From NCBI RefSeq assembly GCF_900638585.1, contig NZ_LR134523.1, positions 1,080,001-1,144,000 of the forward strand: a stretch of DNA of 64,000 bases. The letters are read 5' to 3'. The translations under genes were made by a program, and so were the position numbers. The notes below the pieces were generated by a model that worked only from the letters and a program-made list of their open reading frames with translations, made no database searches and was not told the DNA's origin. This DNA is from Aedoeadaptatus ivorii (GTDB lineage Bacteria; Bacillota; Clostridia; Tissierellales; Peptoniphilaceae). Of the stretch, positions 34,270 to 44,332 are shown one piece after another. Position 1 is the stretch's first letter; every line of letters starts with the position of its first letter.

Positions 34270-36345
34270 TTACAAAATCTCTTTTTTCTCGCGCAAGGAA
34301 ACACCATCCGAGGTTTTCCAGCAATCCCATCCATTCCGAGACCCATGTAAAATTAGCGACGCTGAACTGCTCAGCGCACTAAATCCATCGATTTTCGGAT
34401 TTACTATATGGGATCGTTTAAATACTAATTTTTCACCATCATCATAAATAATCCCATCATCTATCAAGCTCTGTCTTTCTTCATTAATTTCCGGATAATT
34501 ATCCGCATTTTTAAACAGAGCGAGCTCCGATCCTTCATAGATTTCGACCGCACCGTTATCTGCATAAAACATTCCCGATGCCGAAACGCCATTGGCGTCG
34601 ATATAGATCGGTGTCGTCTTAATAATTTTTGAATTGGTTTGGGGATATGAGAATAATTTATTAAACGCTTGAATTAAGAATTCCGTTCTTTCGTGAATCG
34701 CATGGATATCCCATTTTTCTTTTTTCAAAATATCTTGATTGATTTTTAAGTGAGATGTGTTCGATAAAATTTCATTTTTATAGGTCCAGACCTTATTTTG
34801 CATCCTGCTATTATCGACTTTAGAAGCCAAAGTCAAATTCCCCAACCTGCTTACATTTCTTTGGTATTCTTCCTCATCGACGCCCAATGCTTCATACCAT
34901 TCCGGCGTGGGCGTTTGCGGCATTAAATGTTCAATATTCAAATCTTCCAAATGGACGGGCGCCGGATTGTCGTGATGTTCGAGTTTATCGAAGAAGATTC
35001 GAAGTGGCGTTTTAATCTTATACACATTCGCATGTAGCAAAATATCTCTTAGCTGCTTGTCGTTGGGGACATACATGCCATTGTTACTATTCTTAAAGAC
35101 TAAATTCTTTTTCAGGACTTCCACTACATTCTTGTAGTCTCCGGCACATTCTTCCTCGATATCCTTTAACAAGGGCGGGAACATTTTTGTAAGATAGCTG
35201 GTGTTTAAATCGCATAGAGCCCTCCGTATTAAATAGGAATTAATGATATAAATCATCTCAGAGGTTTGCGCAATGCTTATCTTTCCCTTTTCGTATAAGT
35301 CCCATAAACCCATCATCAAAGGCGCAGGCATGTCGGATAGAATTCTTCGATACTCCTTGATCGGCCCTCTTAGCGCTTTCTCTATAGCAGCGAGATCTTT
35401 ATAGTAAATTTCATAATAATATCTGCTATATTTTATAATATCATCAAAAATAGCTTCTCTTTCTACATCCTGATTCTTCTTATACCAATGTACAAATTCT
35501 CTGTACACAGCATTTTTATTTGGCAAGACCTTATTTTTTATGGAAAGATAAAATCGAAAAAAAGATTCTAGTTTCTTGGAGTCACTTCCCAAGTACTTTT
35601 CTAGCTCCATCCAATACTTTGTGTAATAGAGATCTTGTAACTCGCTGTTTAAATCCATGAGTAAAAAATTTCGAATTAAATCGGAAGCGGTTAATTTTAC
35701 GCCGGTAGAATTGATACTTTCAAATATTTTTTGTGCATTATCTTCTTTGGATAGAGGGATACAAACGACGTATAACTTATTTAAAGCCAGTAAAATTTCA
35801 TTATACGTAAACTTTTCATTGAGTGTCTTTACGTAATTTACTATATACTTAAAATTTTTATACACCAGAGAATCTGTATCCTCTATATCGCCGGCTTTGT
35901 CGTTCACGATATATTTATAAACCGAGTCATCCGAAACCAAAGGCTTCAGCTTGTATTTTAACGTTTCATGGGTGGCGAATGGATTGGTCAAAATTTGCCC
36001 ATCTAAGCTCTGGATTGCGTCCACGGCATTTTCTTGTTTCATGATTTCCCGTATGGCATAGAGGATCAGAAATGTCGTAGTCAATCTCTGTTGCCCGTCG
36101 ATCACCGAAAATTCTCGGCTCGTAAAATCGATTGGCGTATCTAGATAGATGATGATGCCCAAAAAATGATTGTTATATTCCCCCAACAAAACACTTTTTA
36201 AGTCATCGAGATATTGCTTAACTTCTTTACCTGCCGACCAAGTATAATTTCTTTGGTACACGGGTATCACGAATTGGCTACCGCTGCTATTTCTTAGAAA
36301 GTCCAACAATCCCGTTCTTAAAGGCGGTTGCGCATTTGCGCTCAT
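34270..36345 (-). CDS. GmrSD-like DUF262/DUF1524 protein with C-terminal DUF4357
   Basis: 691 residues from ATG 36345 (GGAGGAG eight bases upstream). DUF262 (ParB/sulfiredoxin-like NTPase, as in GmrS): IPVYQRNYTW near residue 27 and DGQQRLTTTFL at 83-93. DUF1524 (His-Me/HNH-like nuclease, as in GmrD): LNIEHLMPQTPTPEW with the H-x-x-P core, and RLGNLTLASKVDNSRMQNK. The last 55 residues (FSALSSSASLILHGSRNGWD, CWK) are DUF4357. GmrSD-type enzymes cut phage DNA carrying modified bases and use NTP. It follows hsdR on the same strand with a 172-base gap, suggesting a hybrid modification-dependent plus modification-based defence set. Confidence 0.85.
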   Translation of the reverse strand: MSANAQPPLRTGLLDFLRNSSGSQFVIPVYQRNYTWSAGKEVKQYLDDLKSVLLGEYNNHFLGIIIYLDTPIDFTSREFSVIDGQQRLTTTFLILYAIREIMKQENAVDAIQSLDGQILTNPFATHETLKYKLKPLVSDDSVYKYIVNDKAGDIEDTDSLVYKNFKYIVNYVKTLNEKFTYNEILLALNKLYVVCIPLSKEDNAQKIFESINSTGVKLTASDLIRNFLLMDLNSELQDLYYTKYWMELEKYLGSDSKKLESFFRFYLSIKNKVLPNKNAVYREFVHWYKKNQDVEREAIFDDIIKYSRYYYEIYYKDLAAIEKALRGPIKEYRRILSDMPAPLMMGLWDLYEKGKISIAQTSEMIYIINSYLIRRALCDLNTSYLTKMFPPLLKDIEEECAGDYKNVVEVLKKNLVFKNSNNGMYVPNDKQLRDILLHANVYKIKTPLRIFFDKLEHHDNPAPVHLEDLNIEHLMPQTPTPEWYEALGVDEEEYQRNVSRLGNLTLASKVDNSRMQNKVWTYKNEILSNTSHLKINQDILKKEKWDIHAIHERTEFLIQAFNKLFSYPQTNSKIIKTTPIYIDANGVSASGMFYADNGAVEIYEGSELALFKNADNYPEINEERQSLIDDGIIYDDGEKLVFKRSHIVNPKIDGFSALSSSASLILHGSRNGWDCWKTSDGVSLREKKEIL

Positions 36346-36517
36346 ACTCCTCACTCCTCCATACGATCTTTGGCATGCGAAACGCTCAAAAGCCCTCTGT
36401 TCTATCTACCGTCGAAAAGTTTCTATGCCTTCATTTCTTCCGGTCATCCTTTTAAATAAGCAGCCTCTAGCCTCACGCCATCATTCTTTTATAGCTGCGA
36501 TCCTATATAAGCACATC

Positions 36518-39508
36518 TCAAATCGCATTGGCCCTTAAACTTTTGTAAATCTCGGGCATAAATAACCCGAGGACTTCTTTTTGCGCATCTCGGTTATCGA
36601 GCAAATAAGAGAAAAATCCTTGATTTTGATCTAAGCCCTGGATCAAAGCATCTTCGATATTCGAAAAATAAGAGAATCTAAAATCCTCTTCTGTATTATT
36701 TTTAGCGGAAGTTCTAAGTTCTTCTGATTTCAACATCAAATCCCGAATTTGCATGGCTGCTGTGGTGGCCAATTCCACATCGTAATTAGAACCGGTTTTC
36801 GCATTAATATCCGCGATAATCTCCGAAAGTCTCTCTTTTTTATCCCCCGATATTTCAATGGGTTCTGCCATGGGAAGATTGACGACAGGCTTTGAGATCA
36901 TCTTTTCGTCCTTGTGCGTTTCGCCCTCTATTTGCGCAAAGTTGCTTGCTTCTACTTTGCCCTTGAGGTCAAAGCCGTCTCCCCCATCGTCGAGACTGAT
37001 CATATCCAAGAAATAGCATACGTATATATAGTATTTGTGAACATCCAAATCTTCATAACTGGATACCTGAATGAGATACTCATAGAACCGTTTGAAGTTT
37101 TTCATCCTGGCCACAAATACTCTTTGCGGTACTTCTTTCAATTCCTTTAGCCTGCGATTGGAATTCTGTAAAGACAGAAGAAGAGACTTCTGCTCATTTC
37201 TTGTTATGGAGCCCTTTCGCTTTTTAAAGATCAATGTATTGACGCGATCTACATCCAGCGGGTCGATAATGTAATATCCTTCCAAACTTGTCAGCATCTC
37301 TTTGATCTTACCGGGGGTTAAATCGCTCGCTAAGAGCGTGGTCGTATAATACGGAGCAAACGCGTTTTGCATACTTTCATAGTCATTTACAAAGTCCAGT
37401 ACAAATACTTTCTTTTCGTAAGGCGGACAGACTCTATTCAATCTCGATAGCGTTTGCACCGCGTTTACGCCCCGGAGTTTTTTCAATACATACATGGCGG
37501 ATAGCTTCTTCTGATCGAAGCCGGTCTGATATTTATTGGCCACGATCATTACATTATACCGATCACTGTCGAATTCATAGGGAACACTTTCTTCGGCCAC
37601 ATGATTGATGCCGAACTCTGTATATGTCTCGTTGTCGTCTTCTAAATTGACCTTGCCGGAAAAGGCCACGAGGGCGCGGATGTTCTCATAGCCCTTTTCT
37701 CGAACATATTTATCCAAATGTAACTTATACTTTACCGCCGCCTGCCTGGAAGCGGTAACGACCATCGACTTCGCCTGGCCGCCCAATTCCGGTACCACAT
37801 GATTTCTAAAATGCTCGACGATAATCTCGACCCTTTGGCGAATATTGGTATCGTGCAGATCGATAAACCTTGCAATCTGCCGCTTGGCCTTCACGGTTTT
37901 CAGCTCTGGATCTTCTTCTATCGCCTTGTTAATTTTATACATCGTTTCGTAGGTCGTGTAGTTTTGCAGCACATCCAATATAAAGCCTTCTTCAATGGCT
38001 TGCTTCATCGAGTACAAATGAAAGGCTTCGTAGTTTCCATTTTTATTTAGCCTACCGAACATCCGAAGCGTCGTCGGTTTGGGGGTCGCCGTAAAGGCAA
38101 ACATAGAAACATTCGATTGCTTGCCCGATCTTTTGATTTCATTCAAAATTACGTCGTCTTCATCTTCCAATTCTTCTTCCCCGGAACCCAAAGACTGCGT
38201 TACGGCCATCATATTCTTGCCGGAGGTCGAAGAATGCGCTTCATCGATAATGACGGCAAAGTTCTTTTCTTTTAAATTCTTCAATTCCTCCACGATATAC
38301 GGGAATTTTTGGATCGTCGTCGCCACAATCTTCGTATTGCCTTCCAAGGCAATTTGCAAATCATGAGACGAACACTTATCATCCATGGTCCTGATAAGCC
38401 CCGCCTGGTGATCTAAACTTAACACCGCTTTTTGTAGCTGCCGATCCACGACCACTCTGTCCGTAACAATAATAATGGTGTCATAAATGGGATGGTTATC
38501 GGCATCGTGCAGGGATACCAATCGATGAGATAGCCAAGCGATAGAATTCGTCTTGCCCGACCCCGCCGAATGCTCGATTAAATAATTCAGGCTCGTTTTG
38601 TTGACCTTTACATCCGCCAATAACTTTCTGATCAGATCGAGCTGATGAAAGCGGGGGAAAATCACCGTCTCTTTTACCTTTACTTTTCCCGTCAGTGCAT
38701 CCTCGTCTTCTTTTCGCTCTATAAAAATAAACTTCGAAATCAGCTCGAGGATAGAATCTTTGGTTAAAATCTCTTCCCACATATACGAAACCGGCAACTT
38801 GTCCGGATACGCGGGGTTACCCGCTCCCGTATATATGCCCTCGCCCTTGCCCTTATTGAAAGGCAAAAAGAAAGTGGATTCGCCGTCGAGTTTCGTCGCC
38901 ATCATCACCATACTCGTATCCATGGCAAAATTTACAAGGCATCCCGCCTTCCACAAAAACAGTCTCGACTTGGGATCCCTATCCGTTCGATACTGCAAAA
39001 TGGCATCGTGATACGTTTGACCCGAGTATTCGCTTTTCAGTTCAAGGGACATAATCGCAAGTCCATTCAAGAACAATACCAGATCGACTCTCTCCTCGTC
39101 ATTCGGATATACCTCTTGCATGACAGAGAAAATATTGCCTTCATACTTTTCGAGCAAATCTTTATTGTAGTCGGTGGCCGGCTTTGTATACATCAGTGCC
39201 AGCTTTTTATTGTTGATTTCGATGCCCCTTTTGAATACATCGAGGAGCGAACTGCCCTTTTTGGTGATCTCTTTATTGAGATAATTCACGATGGTTTCTC
39301 TCGTATCCTGTTTGTAGATACTTTCTAACTCTTCCATCACATCGCTTTGCGTAGCAGAGAAGAATTCGAAAAGAATATCGATGTCCATCGCATACGCCCG
39401 ATTAAAATCTTTATTCTTTCTTTCTATAAAACCGTTTTCTTCCACCAAATGCGCGACGAACTCCTGCTGAAACTCATTCCTTTCATCGAAGATATTGACC
39501 TTAACCAT
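36518..39508 (-). CDS. hsdR: Type I restriction enzyme, R subunit
   Basis: 996 residues. N-terminal nuclease of the PD-(D/E)xK type: RVDLVLFLNGLAIMSLELKSE, with Asp142, Glu156 and Lys158. Superfamily 2 translocase: Walker A HSAGSGKT at 313-320, VTDRVVVDRQLQ, IIDEAHSS (DEAH near 422), FAFTATPKPTTLRMFG, and motif VI region AVQTLSRLNRVCP. The C-terminal helical part binds the HsdM/HsdS core. It cuts unmethylated DNA far from the recognition site after ATP-driven translocation. Its start overlaps hsdS by eight bases; gene order is hsdM-hsdS-hsdR. GC content is lower than the preceding core genes, consistent with acquisition. Confidence 0.96.
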   Translation of the reverse strand: MVKVNIFDERNEFQQEFVAHLVEENGFIERKNKDFNRAYAMDIDILFEFFSATQSDVMEELESIYKQDTRETIVNYLNKEITKKGSSLLDVFKRGIEINNKKLALMYTKPATDYNKDLLEKYEGNIFSVMQEVYPNDEERVDLVLFLNGLAIMSLELKSEYSGQTYHDAILQYRTDRDPKSRLFLWKAGCLVNFAMDTSMVMMATKLDGESTFFLPFNKGKGEGIYTGAGNPAYPDKLPVSYMWEEILTKDSILELISKFIFIERKEDEDALTGKVKVKETVIFPRFHQLDLIRKLLADVKVNKTSLNYLIEHSAGSGKTNSIAWLSHRLVSLHDADNHPIYDTIIIVTDRVVVDRQLQKAVLSLDHQAGLIRTMDDKCSSHDLQIALEGNTKIVATTIQKFPYIVEELKNLKEKNFAVIIDEAHSSTSGKNMMAVTQSLGSGEEELEDEDDVILNEIKRSGKQSNVSMFAFTATPKPTTLRMFGRLNKNGNYEAFHLYSMKQAIEEGFILDVLQNYTTYETMYKINKAIEEDPELKTVKAKRQIARFIDLHDTNIRQRVEIIVEHFRNHVVPELGGQAKSMVVTASRQAAVKYKLHLDKYVREKGYENIRALVAFSGKVNLEDDNETYTEFGINHVAEESVPYEFDSDRYNVMIVANKYQTGFDQKKLSAMYVLKKLRGVNAVQTLSRLNRVCPPYEKKVFVLDFVNDYESMQNAFAPYYTTTLLASDLTPGKIKEMLTSLEGYYIIDPLDVDRVNTLIFKKRKGSITRNEQKSLLLSLQNSNRRLKELKEVPQRVFVARMKNFKRFYEYLIQVSSYEDLDVHKYYIYVCYFLDMISLDDGGDGFDLKGKVEASNFAQIEGETHKDEKMISKPVVNLPMAEPIEISGDKKERLSEIIADINAKTGSNYDVELATTAAMQIRDLMLKSEELRTSAKNNTEEDFRFSYFSNIEDALIQGLDQNQGFFSYLLDNRDAQKEVLGLFMPEIYKSLRANAI

Positions 39509-40826
39509 GAGAAACCTCCTTTTTCCCCGTAACGTATTCGTAGATCAAAGACTTCTTGTATTCTTCCAAGACTTCCAGTTGGTGATGTTTTTGGTTTATG
39601 GAATCGTCTACCACTTGATTGACCTTATCTAAATAACTTATTATTACTCGCAGTTCATGTTCACTAGGTACCGCGATATGCATATTTATAAGCATGTCCA
39701 TTTGTAAATGTATTTGATTGGTCGAGCCTTTTGCAAAAATACCATTTAATAAATCATACTTTGTACTTAAAAAATAGTAAATCAACTTGGAAAGATCTAA
39801 TATATTCATTCTTATAAATGCAACGTCCGTAGATGCTAAATATTTTTCGTCTTCTTGGAAGAAATATGTTTTCCCTAAAACGCCTCCACCAGTAGTAGCT
39901 ATTAGAACGTCATTTTTTTTCAATAAAGCATCACTTTGAATGTTGTTGCTACAATACTTTAAATTATAGTCAAAGTATCCTTTGCTAAACGTTGCTTGAT
40001 TAACAACCGGGGTTAATTCTTCCTCAACATAATTTGGGCTTATACCTTTGGATATAGTAGTCGCAATATTTTTTAACTTAATTAGCTCCCAATGCTCCGG
40101 AATCTCTCCAATCCATTCTATGCCCGACTCTTTCATCTTCACATTTTTATCCAGCCCCTTTGTAACCACCTCGGTGATAAGGGACTTTTTGTATTCTTCC
40201 AGCGTTTGGATTTGTTGAGTGATAAATTTTTTTAATTTTTTTATTTCTAGGCACTTGTTATTTACTAACTTAACAATCTTCCTTTGGGAGTCAATACTAG
40301 GGATCGGAAACTTTACCTCGTTTAATAATTTTGTTATATCTAAATTCTGTATACCTGTGGTTTGATTGAAATATAATTTAGTGCCGCCATTCTTATAAAA
40401 GGAATAAAAACAGAATTGTGCAAACATCGGCAATATTTGCATTTTATCGACTCTTATTCTTTCAATGAAATTGGCGAATAACGCTTCATATTCTTGATCC
40501 CATATAATGGTTCTCCCTACAGGCATTTTTTCGCCACCACCCGATTTTTCAATTAGTATATCTTCTTTTTTTAACCTATACTTGATTATTTCTTTTTCAG
40601 TATAATTCCTGAATGTATATGGCCTGTCTTTTCTTACCGTCATATTTGGAAAATCAAAGTCTGCGACCCGTATACATATTTTATTATTCAAACTATCTAC
40701 TATTTCGTCCTTTCCCCATACTCCGGATTGTCTATCTACAACGATACGCTTTAACACCGTAGTTTCCCACTCCTCCGGTATCTCGCCAATCCACTCTATT
40801 CCCGAATCTTTCATCTTCCTCGTCAT
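39501..40826 (-). CDS. hsdS: Type I restriction-modification specificity subunit
   Basis: Start at 40826, six bases after GGAGGA that overlaps the hsdM stop. 441 residues in two similar halves: each begins with a MK(D/E)SGIEWIGEIPE.WE block (near residues 5 and 231), continues with a target recognition domain, and ends in a conserved coiled-coil helix with LEEYKKSLI. The two different recognition domains read the two halves of a bipartite DNA target. The near-identical repeat blocks are typical recombination points through which such systems change specificity. The recognition sequence cannot be predicted from this. Confidence 0.95.
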   Translation of the reverse strand: MTRKMKDSGIEWIGEIPEEWETTVLKRIVVDRQSGVWGKDEIVDSLNNKICIRVADFDFPNMTVRKDRPYTFRNYTEKEIIKYRLKKEDILIEKSGGGEKMPVGRTIIWDQEYEALFANFIERIRVDKMQILPMFAQFCFYSFYKNGGTKLYFNQTTGIQNLDITKLLNEVKFPIPSIDSQRKIVKLVNNKCLEIKKLKKFITQQIQTLEEYKKSLITEVVTKGLDKNVKMKESGIEWIGEIPEHWELIKLKNIATTISKGISPNYVEEELTPVVNQATFSKGYFDYNLKYCSNNIQSDALLKKNDVLIATTGGGVLGKTYFFQEDEKYLASTDVAFIRMNILDLSKLIYYFLSTKYDLLNGIFAKGSTNQIHLQMDMLINMHIAVPSEHELRVIISYLDKVNQVVDDSINQKHHQLEVLEEYKKSLIYEYVTGKKEVSHG

Positions 40827-40827
40827 A

Positions 40828-42933
40828 TTATTCCTCCGCAAACAGCTCTTTGATTTTTTGGCGCACGGCCTTTTCCAGTTCTAGAAACTCTTGTTTCAGT
40901 TCTTCCGACGGTCTGGGGGCTTCGTATTGGTAGAAGTATCTGGTAAAGGGAATTTCGGCGCCTGTTTTGATTCTCGGGCTTTTGAGAGTCATATCCTCTT
41001 CAAAAAAGGCCTTGGCGTCCGGCACGTGCGGAAGCACTTCTCTTTCCATATACTCCTCAATATCTTCTCGTACATTTACGATTTCCGTATTCTTGGTGTC
41101 TTTGTCGTAAATGATTTCGCCTTTTTTATCGGTTTCTATGATGGCTTCTTTGTCCATGACAGAAAGCGCATCCATCACTTTGGTAAAGATGTTTTTCGGC
41201 AGATCGATGTTCGATAAAACCCCTTGTAAGACCGGTTCAAATTCGTCTTTTGACAGATATTTTTTATCCGAGATGTTCTTTTCCAGTTGCAAGAATATCT
41301 CCTCATAATCTCTCTTATTTTTTTCGTATTTTTTTAAATTCGTCTTTTCTGTCTTTTTGAGTTTCTCGCCGAGTTCTTCTTTCTCTAATAATTCTTGGTG
41401 TTTTGCCGGATCATAAAAGCTATTGAGGGCATTGGAAATTTCGAGATTTTCGATTCTTTCCGCGTTGATTGCGTAAGACCTTTGCAGGGGTTGCATCACC
41501 GTATATTCTTTGTAGATGAACTCTGTATTTTCGTGAATTTGAGACAGTTCATTTTCTTCGAAATTCGCATACAGCTCTGTAATCTTTCTTCTATCTTCTT
41601 TGGTAAATTCTCGCCTCTTGTTTCCCAGAGATTTTCTAAGGGTGTGGTAGATCTCTCTGGCGTCGATGAGTTGAATTTTGCCTTGTCGTTCTTCCCTTTT
41701 GTTTTTCGAAAGAATCCAGACATAGGTCGCAATGCCGGTATTGTAAAACAGATCGGTCGGCATGGCGATAATGGCTTCTATCAAATCCTCTTCCAAAAGC
41801 CATCTTCGAATTTGACTTTCGCCGGACGAAACGCCCCCGTTAAATAACGGAGAACCGTTTGTGATGATGGCCGCCCTTCCTAACGCATCGTCCAGCTTAT
41901 CGACGGCGGACTGCATAAAGATAAGTTGCGAATCTCCTCCCGCAGGAAGACCCGCCTTCCATCTGGAATGCTCTTTTTCATGCTCGTCGTTGACCGCTTG
42001 TTCCTGCCCGGACTTGGCGTTGGATCCTTTCCAAGGGGTCCCAAAGGGCGGATTTTCTAAGACAAATCGCATGGTGGTATCTTTAAAGCAATCTTCTTTT
42101 AAGGTATCTGCATGGCGGAAGTTTTCTGCGTTTTGGTCTTTAATCAGCATTTCGGCAAGACCCACCGCATAGGACTGCCCCATCATTTCCTGTCCGAACA
42201 ATCGTATATCTGCGGATGCGTTCAAGCCTTTCAAATGGCTATACGCCGTAGAGAGCATACCGCCCGTTCCGCACGCCTGATCCAGTATGGTAATGACTTT
42301 ACCTTCGTCGAACACATCGTCCGAGCCTTCTGCCGTCAACACGGAAACCATCATCTTTATAATGTCACGACCCGTATAAAACTGCCCGGCATCCACATTT
42401 TGATAGAATCTGCCTATTAGATTTTCAAATATGTATCCCATCTTAATGGAATCAAAGTTTTCGTACGAAAGATCCAGTTCCGAAAAAGCCTTTACCACAT
42501 TAAAAAGACAGTTTTCCTTCGCCATTTTATCGATATGAGAATCTATATTTAACTGATTTAAAATTTCTCGCACATTGGCAGAAAACCCATCCAAATACGC
42601 CTTAAAGTTCGAGGCGATGTGATCCGGATCGTTGCACAATTCTTTTAGACTATATCTGGAGGTGTTATAGAATTCCTTTTTGGAGATCCTATACATGGCC
42701 CGTACCGGGTAGTCTTTATTTTTCTCGTACGTTTTGATGACCTTCTCTTTGGTCGGTTCCAAAACGCACTCAAATCTTCGAATAATCGTCATGGGGATAA
42801 TTACGTCGCCGTATTTATCGGGCATATAGGCGGCCCGCAGCTTATTGGCTATGGACCAAATAAAGTTCGCCTCTCTCGTTATATCGACGGGTACATCATC
42901 TACAAAATCGGTCATCACTATATTTTCGCTCAT
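40828..42933 (-). CDS. hsdM: Type I restriction-modification DNA methyltransferase subunit
   Basis: 701 residues; N6-adenine methylase that forms the M2S core with HsdS. N-terminal HsdM helical domain (IIPMTIIRRFECVLEPTK). SAM motif I LDQACGTGGMLSTAYSHL at 217-234 and catalytic motif IV NPPF at 294-297, followed by AAIITNGSPLFNGG and IEAIIAMPTDLFYNTGI. The C-terminal 200 residues are charged helices (many Lys/Glu) that wrap the complex. First gene of the three-gene operon; about 570 gene-poor bases lie upstream. Confidence 0.96.
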   Translation of the reverse strand: MSENIVMTDFVDDVPVDITREANFIWSIANKLRAAYMPDKYGDVIIPMTIIRRFECVLEPTKEKVIKTYEKNKDYPVRAMYRISKKEFYNTSRYSLKELCNDPDHIASNFKAYLDGFSANVREILNQLNIDSHIDKMAKENCLFNVVKAFSELDLSYENFDSIKMGYIFENLIGRFYQNVDAGQFYTGRDIIKMMVSVLTAEGSDDVFDEGKVITILDQACGTGGMLSTAYSHLKGLNASADIRLFGQEMMGQSYAVGLAEMLIKDQNAENFRHADTLKEDCFKDTTMRFVLENPPFGTPWKGSNAKSGQEQAVNDEHEKEHSRWKAGLPAGGDSQLIFMQSAVDKLDDALGRAAIITNGSPLFNGGVSSGESQIRRWLLEEDLIEAIIAMPTDLFYNTGIATYVWILSKNKREERQGKIQLIDAREIYHTLRKSLGNKRREFTKEDRRKITELYANFEENELSQIHENTEFIYKEYTVMQPLQRSYAINAERIENLEISNALNSFYDPAKHQELLEKEELGEKLKKTEKTNLKKYEKNKRDYEEIFLQLEKNISDKKYLSKDEFEPVLQGVLSNIDLPKNIFTKVMDALSVMDKEAIIETDKKGEIIYDKDTKNTEIVNVREDIEEYMEREVLPHVPDAKAFFEEDMTLKSPRIKTGAEIPFTRYFYQYEAPRPSEELKQEFLELEKAVRQKIKELFAEE

Positions 42934-43193
42934 TTTGCATTCTCTCCATTGTCGTTCTCATCGCTAGACATTCGATCGTAATATAAGAATATTGTATCAT
43001 CCTGTGAACATATAGTCGCCAAAAATATGCATTTGCTTCCTGTCCCTGTGCGATAGCGTGATCAATGAATTTTACTTATATTATGTATATTTCTTCTTCG
43101 TTATATGCGCCAATCCCCCGCTTTATAAGGTCAATTTAGACTACAATTGAGATTTTAGAACAGGATTGTATCTAGAAATAAGTCTACTTTTGT

Positions 43194-43339
43194 TTATTTC
43201 TAAATTCAGTTAACATATTATTCAATACTAATGCGTTCTCATACTCCTCAACAAATGCTCCTTTTTTGTAATGAGGAAATATATCGAGATATTTTCTCTC
43301 TACCGAGTAACCTTCTAATAATTTAGTAATCTTATTACG
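43194..43339 (-). pseudogene. C-terminal remnant of an unidentified gene in the hsdM-SRA gap
   Basis: The gap 42934-43504 has no full gene. Inside it the minus strand reads about 48 residues without a stop (KITKLLEGYSVEREYL-like: TKLLEGYSVERKYLDIFPHY, KKGAFVEEYENALVLNNMLT), ending in a TAG, with a TAG just upstream and no start codon or ribosome site. The composition looks protein-like. I do not recognise the family. The rest of the gap is AT-rich with no evident structure. Confidence 0.4.
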
Positions 43340-43504
43340 CTAAAAAGATATATAAATGAACTGATTTCGAGAATCTAATAAATACTAAATTTATCTTGCT
43401 GGGTGTTCTCCCATTTTAAATCTTTGCTATCATAAATTCTCATTATTTTTATAGCTATTATGAGCTCTTGCTATGTAAACAACTTTAGCCATTCCATATT
43501 TTTA

Positions 43505-44259
43505 TTAGATGAACTCCAGCAATTTCTTCTTCATACAAAATTCATATCCCAACTTTTTTACGCCAAGATTATTAAATTGAACAATAATAGAATTACCTTC
43601 GATGGCTGTAATCTCGCCAAAACCAAACATCTTATGACTTACCTGTTTCCCAACAATATTTGCTGGTATTGTTATTTTTTCTTTTGGTTCTGGTTTTGGA
43701 ATAATCGGAGCAGCATACCTTGGCTTCTTTGTCCTCTTTTGCTTTCCAGCCCTTAACTTCTTTTTATATTGAGCATCCACATTCTTCCCACGATTTTTGT
43801 AATCCTCCATATTATTAAATACAAACATCTGGGGTTTCTTTACATCATTATCCGGCACTGGCTTTATTGGGAATATCCATACTCTACGGTCGTTCCCATC
43901 TTCTCCTGGCTGTACGTCTATGTATGGTTTCTCCACAAGCTCTATCCTGCCACAGTATATATATTCGCCGGCATCGATAACCTCAAAAAGATGAACATCA
44001 ATTCCGTTAAAATCGGACTCAGCCAATGTAGCATTTTGTGCCCAATAGATATCTTGATCCCCTGATTTACCCATGCCAGTATAGTGGAAAACTCCATCGA
44101 TCCTTTTATCGAAATAAAGTCCTTTTGTATAATCGGATACGATAACAAGCGTATTCGTTTTTTCGAACGCCGCATACCTCCCATATTTCCGCATTTGAAT
44201 ATTTCTATAATATCCGAATTCTTTATTATCTGTCCTATTTTTAATCCTGGATCGAACAT
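43505..44259 (-). pseudogene. ScoMcrA-like SRA domain protein with Tudor-like tail, frameshifted
   Basis: The natural start is ATG 44259 after GGAGGAATATTTA, reading FDPGLKIGQIIKNSDIIEIF, KCGNMGGMRRSKK. At an A6 run (44158-44163) the frame breaks; with one more A it would continue TNTLVIVSDYTKGLYFDKRI, then HYTGMGKSGDQDI, AQNATLAES, VHLFEV and GNDRRVWIFPIKP, the ScoMcrA-like SRA domain that recognises modified cytosine in type IV restriction enzymes. After a basic linker (KKLRAGKQKRTKKPRYA) the C terminus, GKQVSHKMFGFGEITAIEGN and IIVQFNNLGVKKLG, resembles the Tudor-like tail of UvrD/PcrA helicases. No HNH nuclease is present. Likely a DNA-modification reader in the defence island. Confidence 0.7.
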
Positions 44260-44332
44260 TAAATATTCCTCCATTTCTCAGCATCTTTTACCTTCAAAAG
44301 CCAAAATTTGAAGAATCGTTATTGTGGACAAG

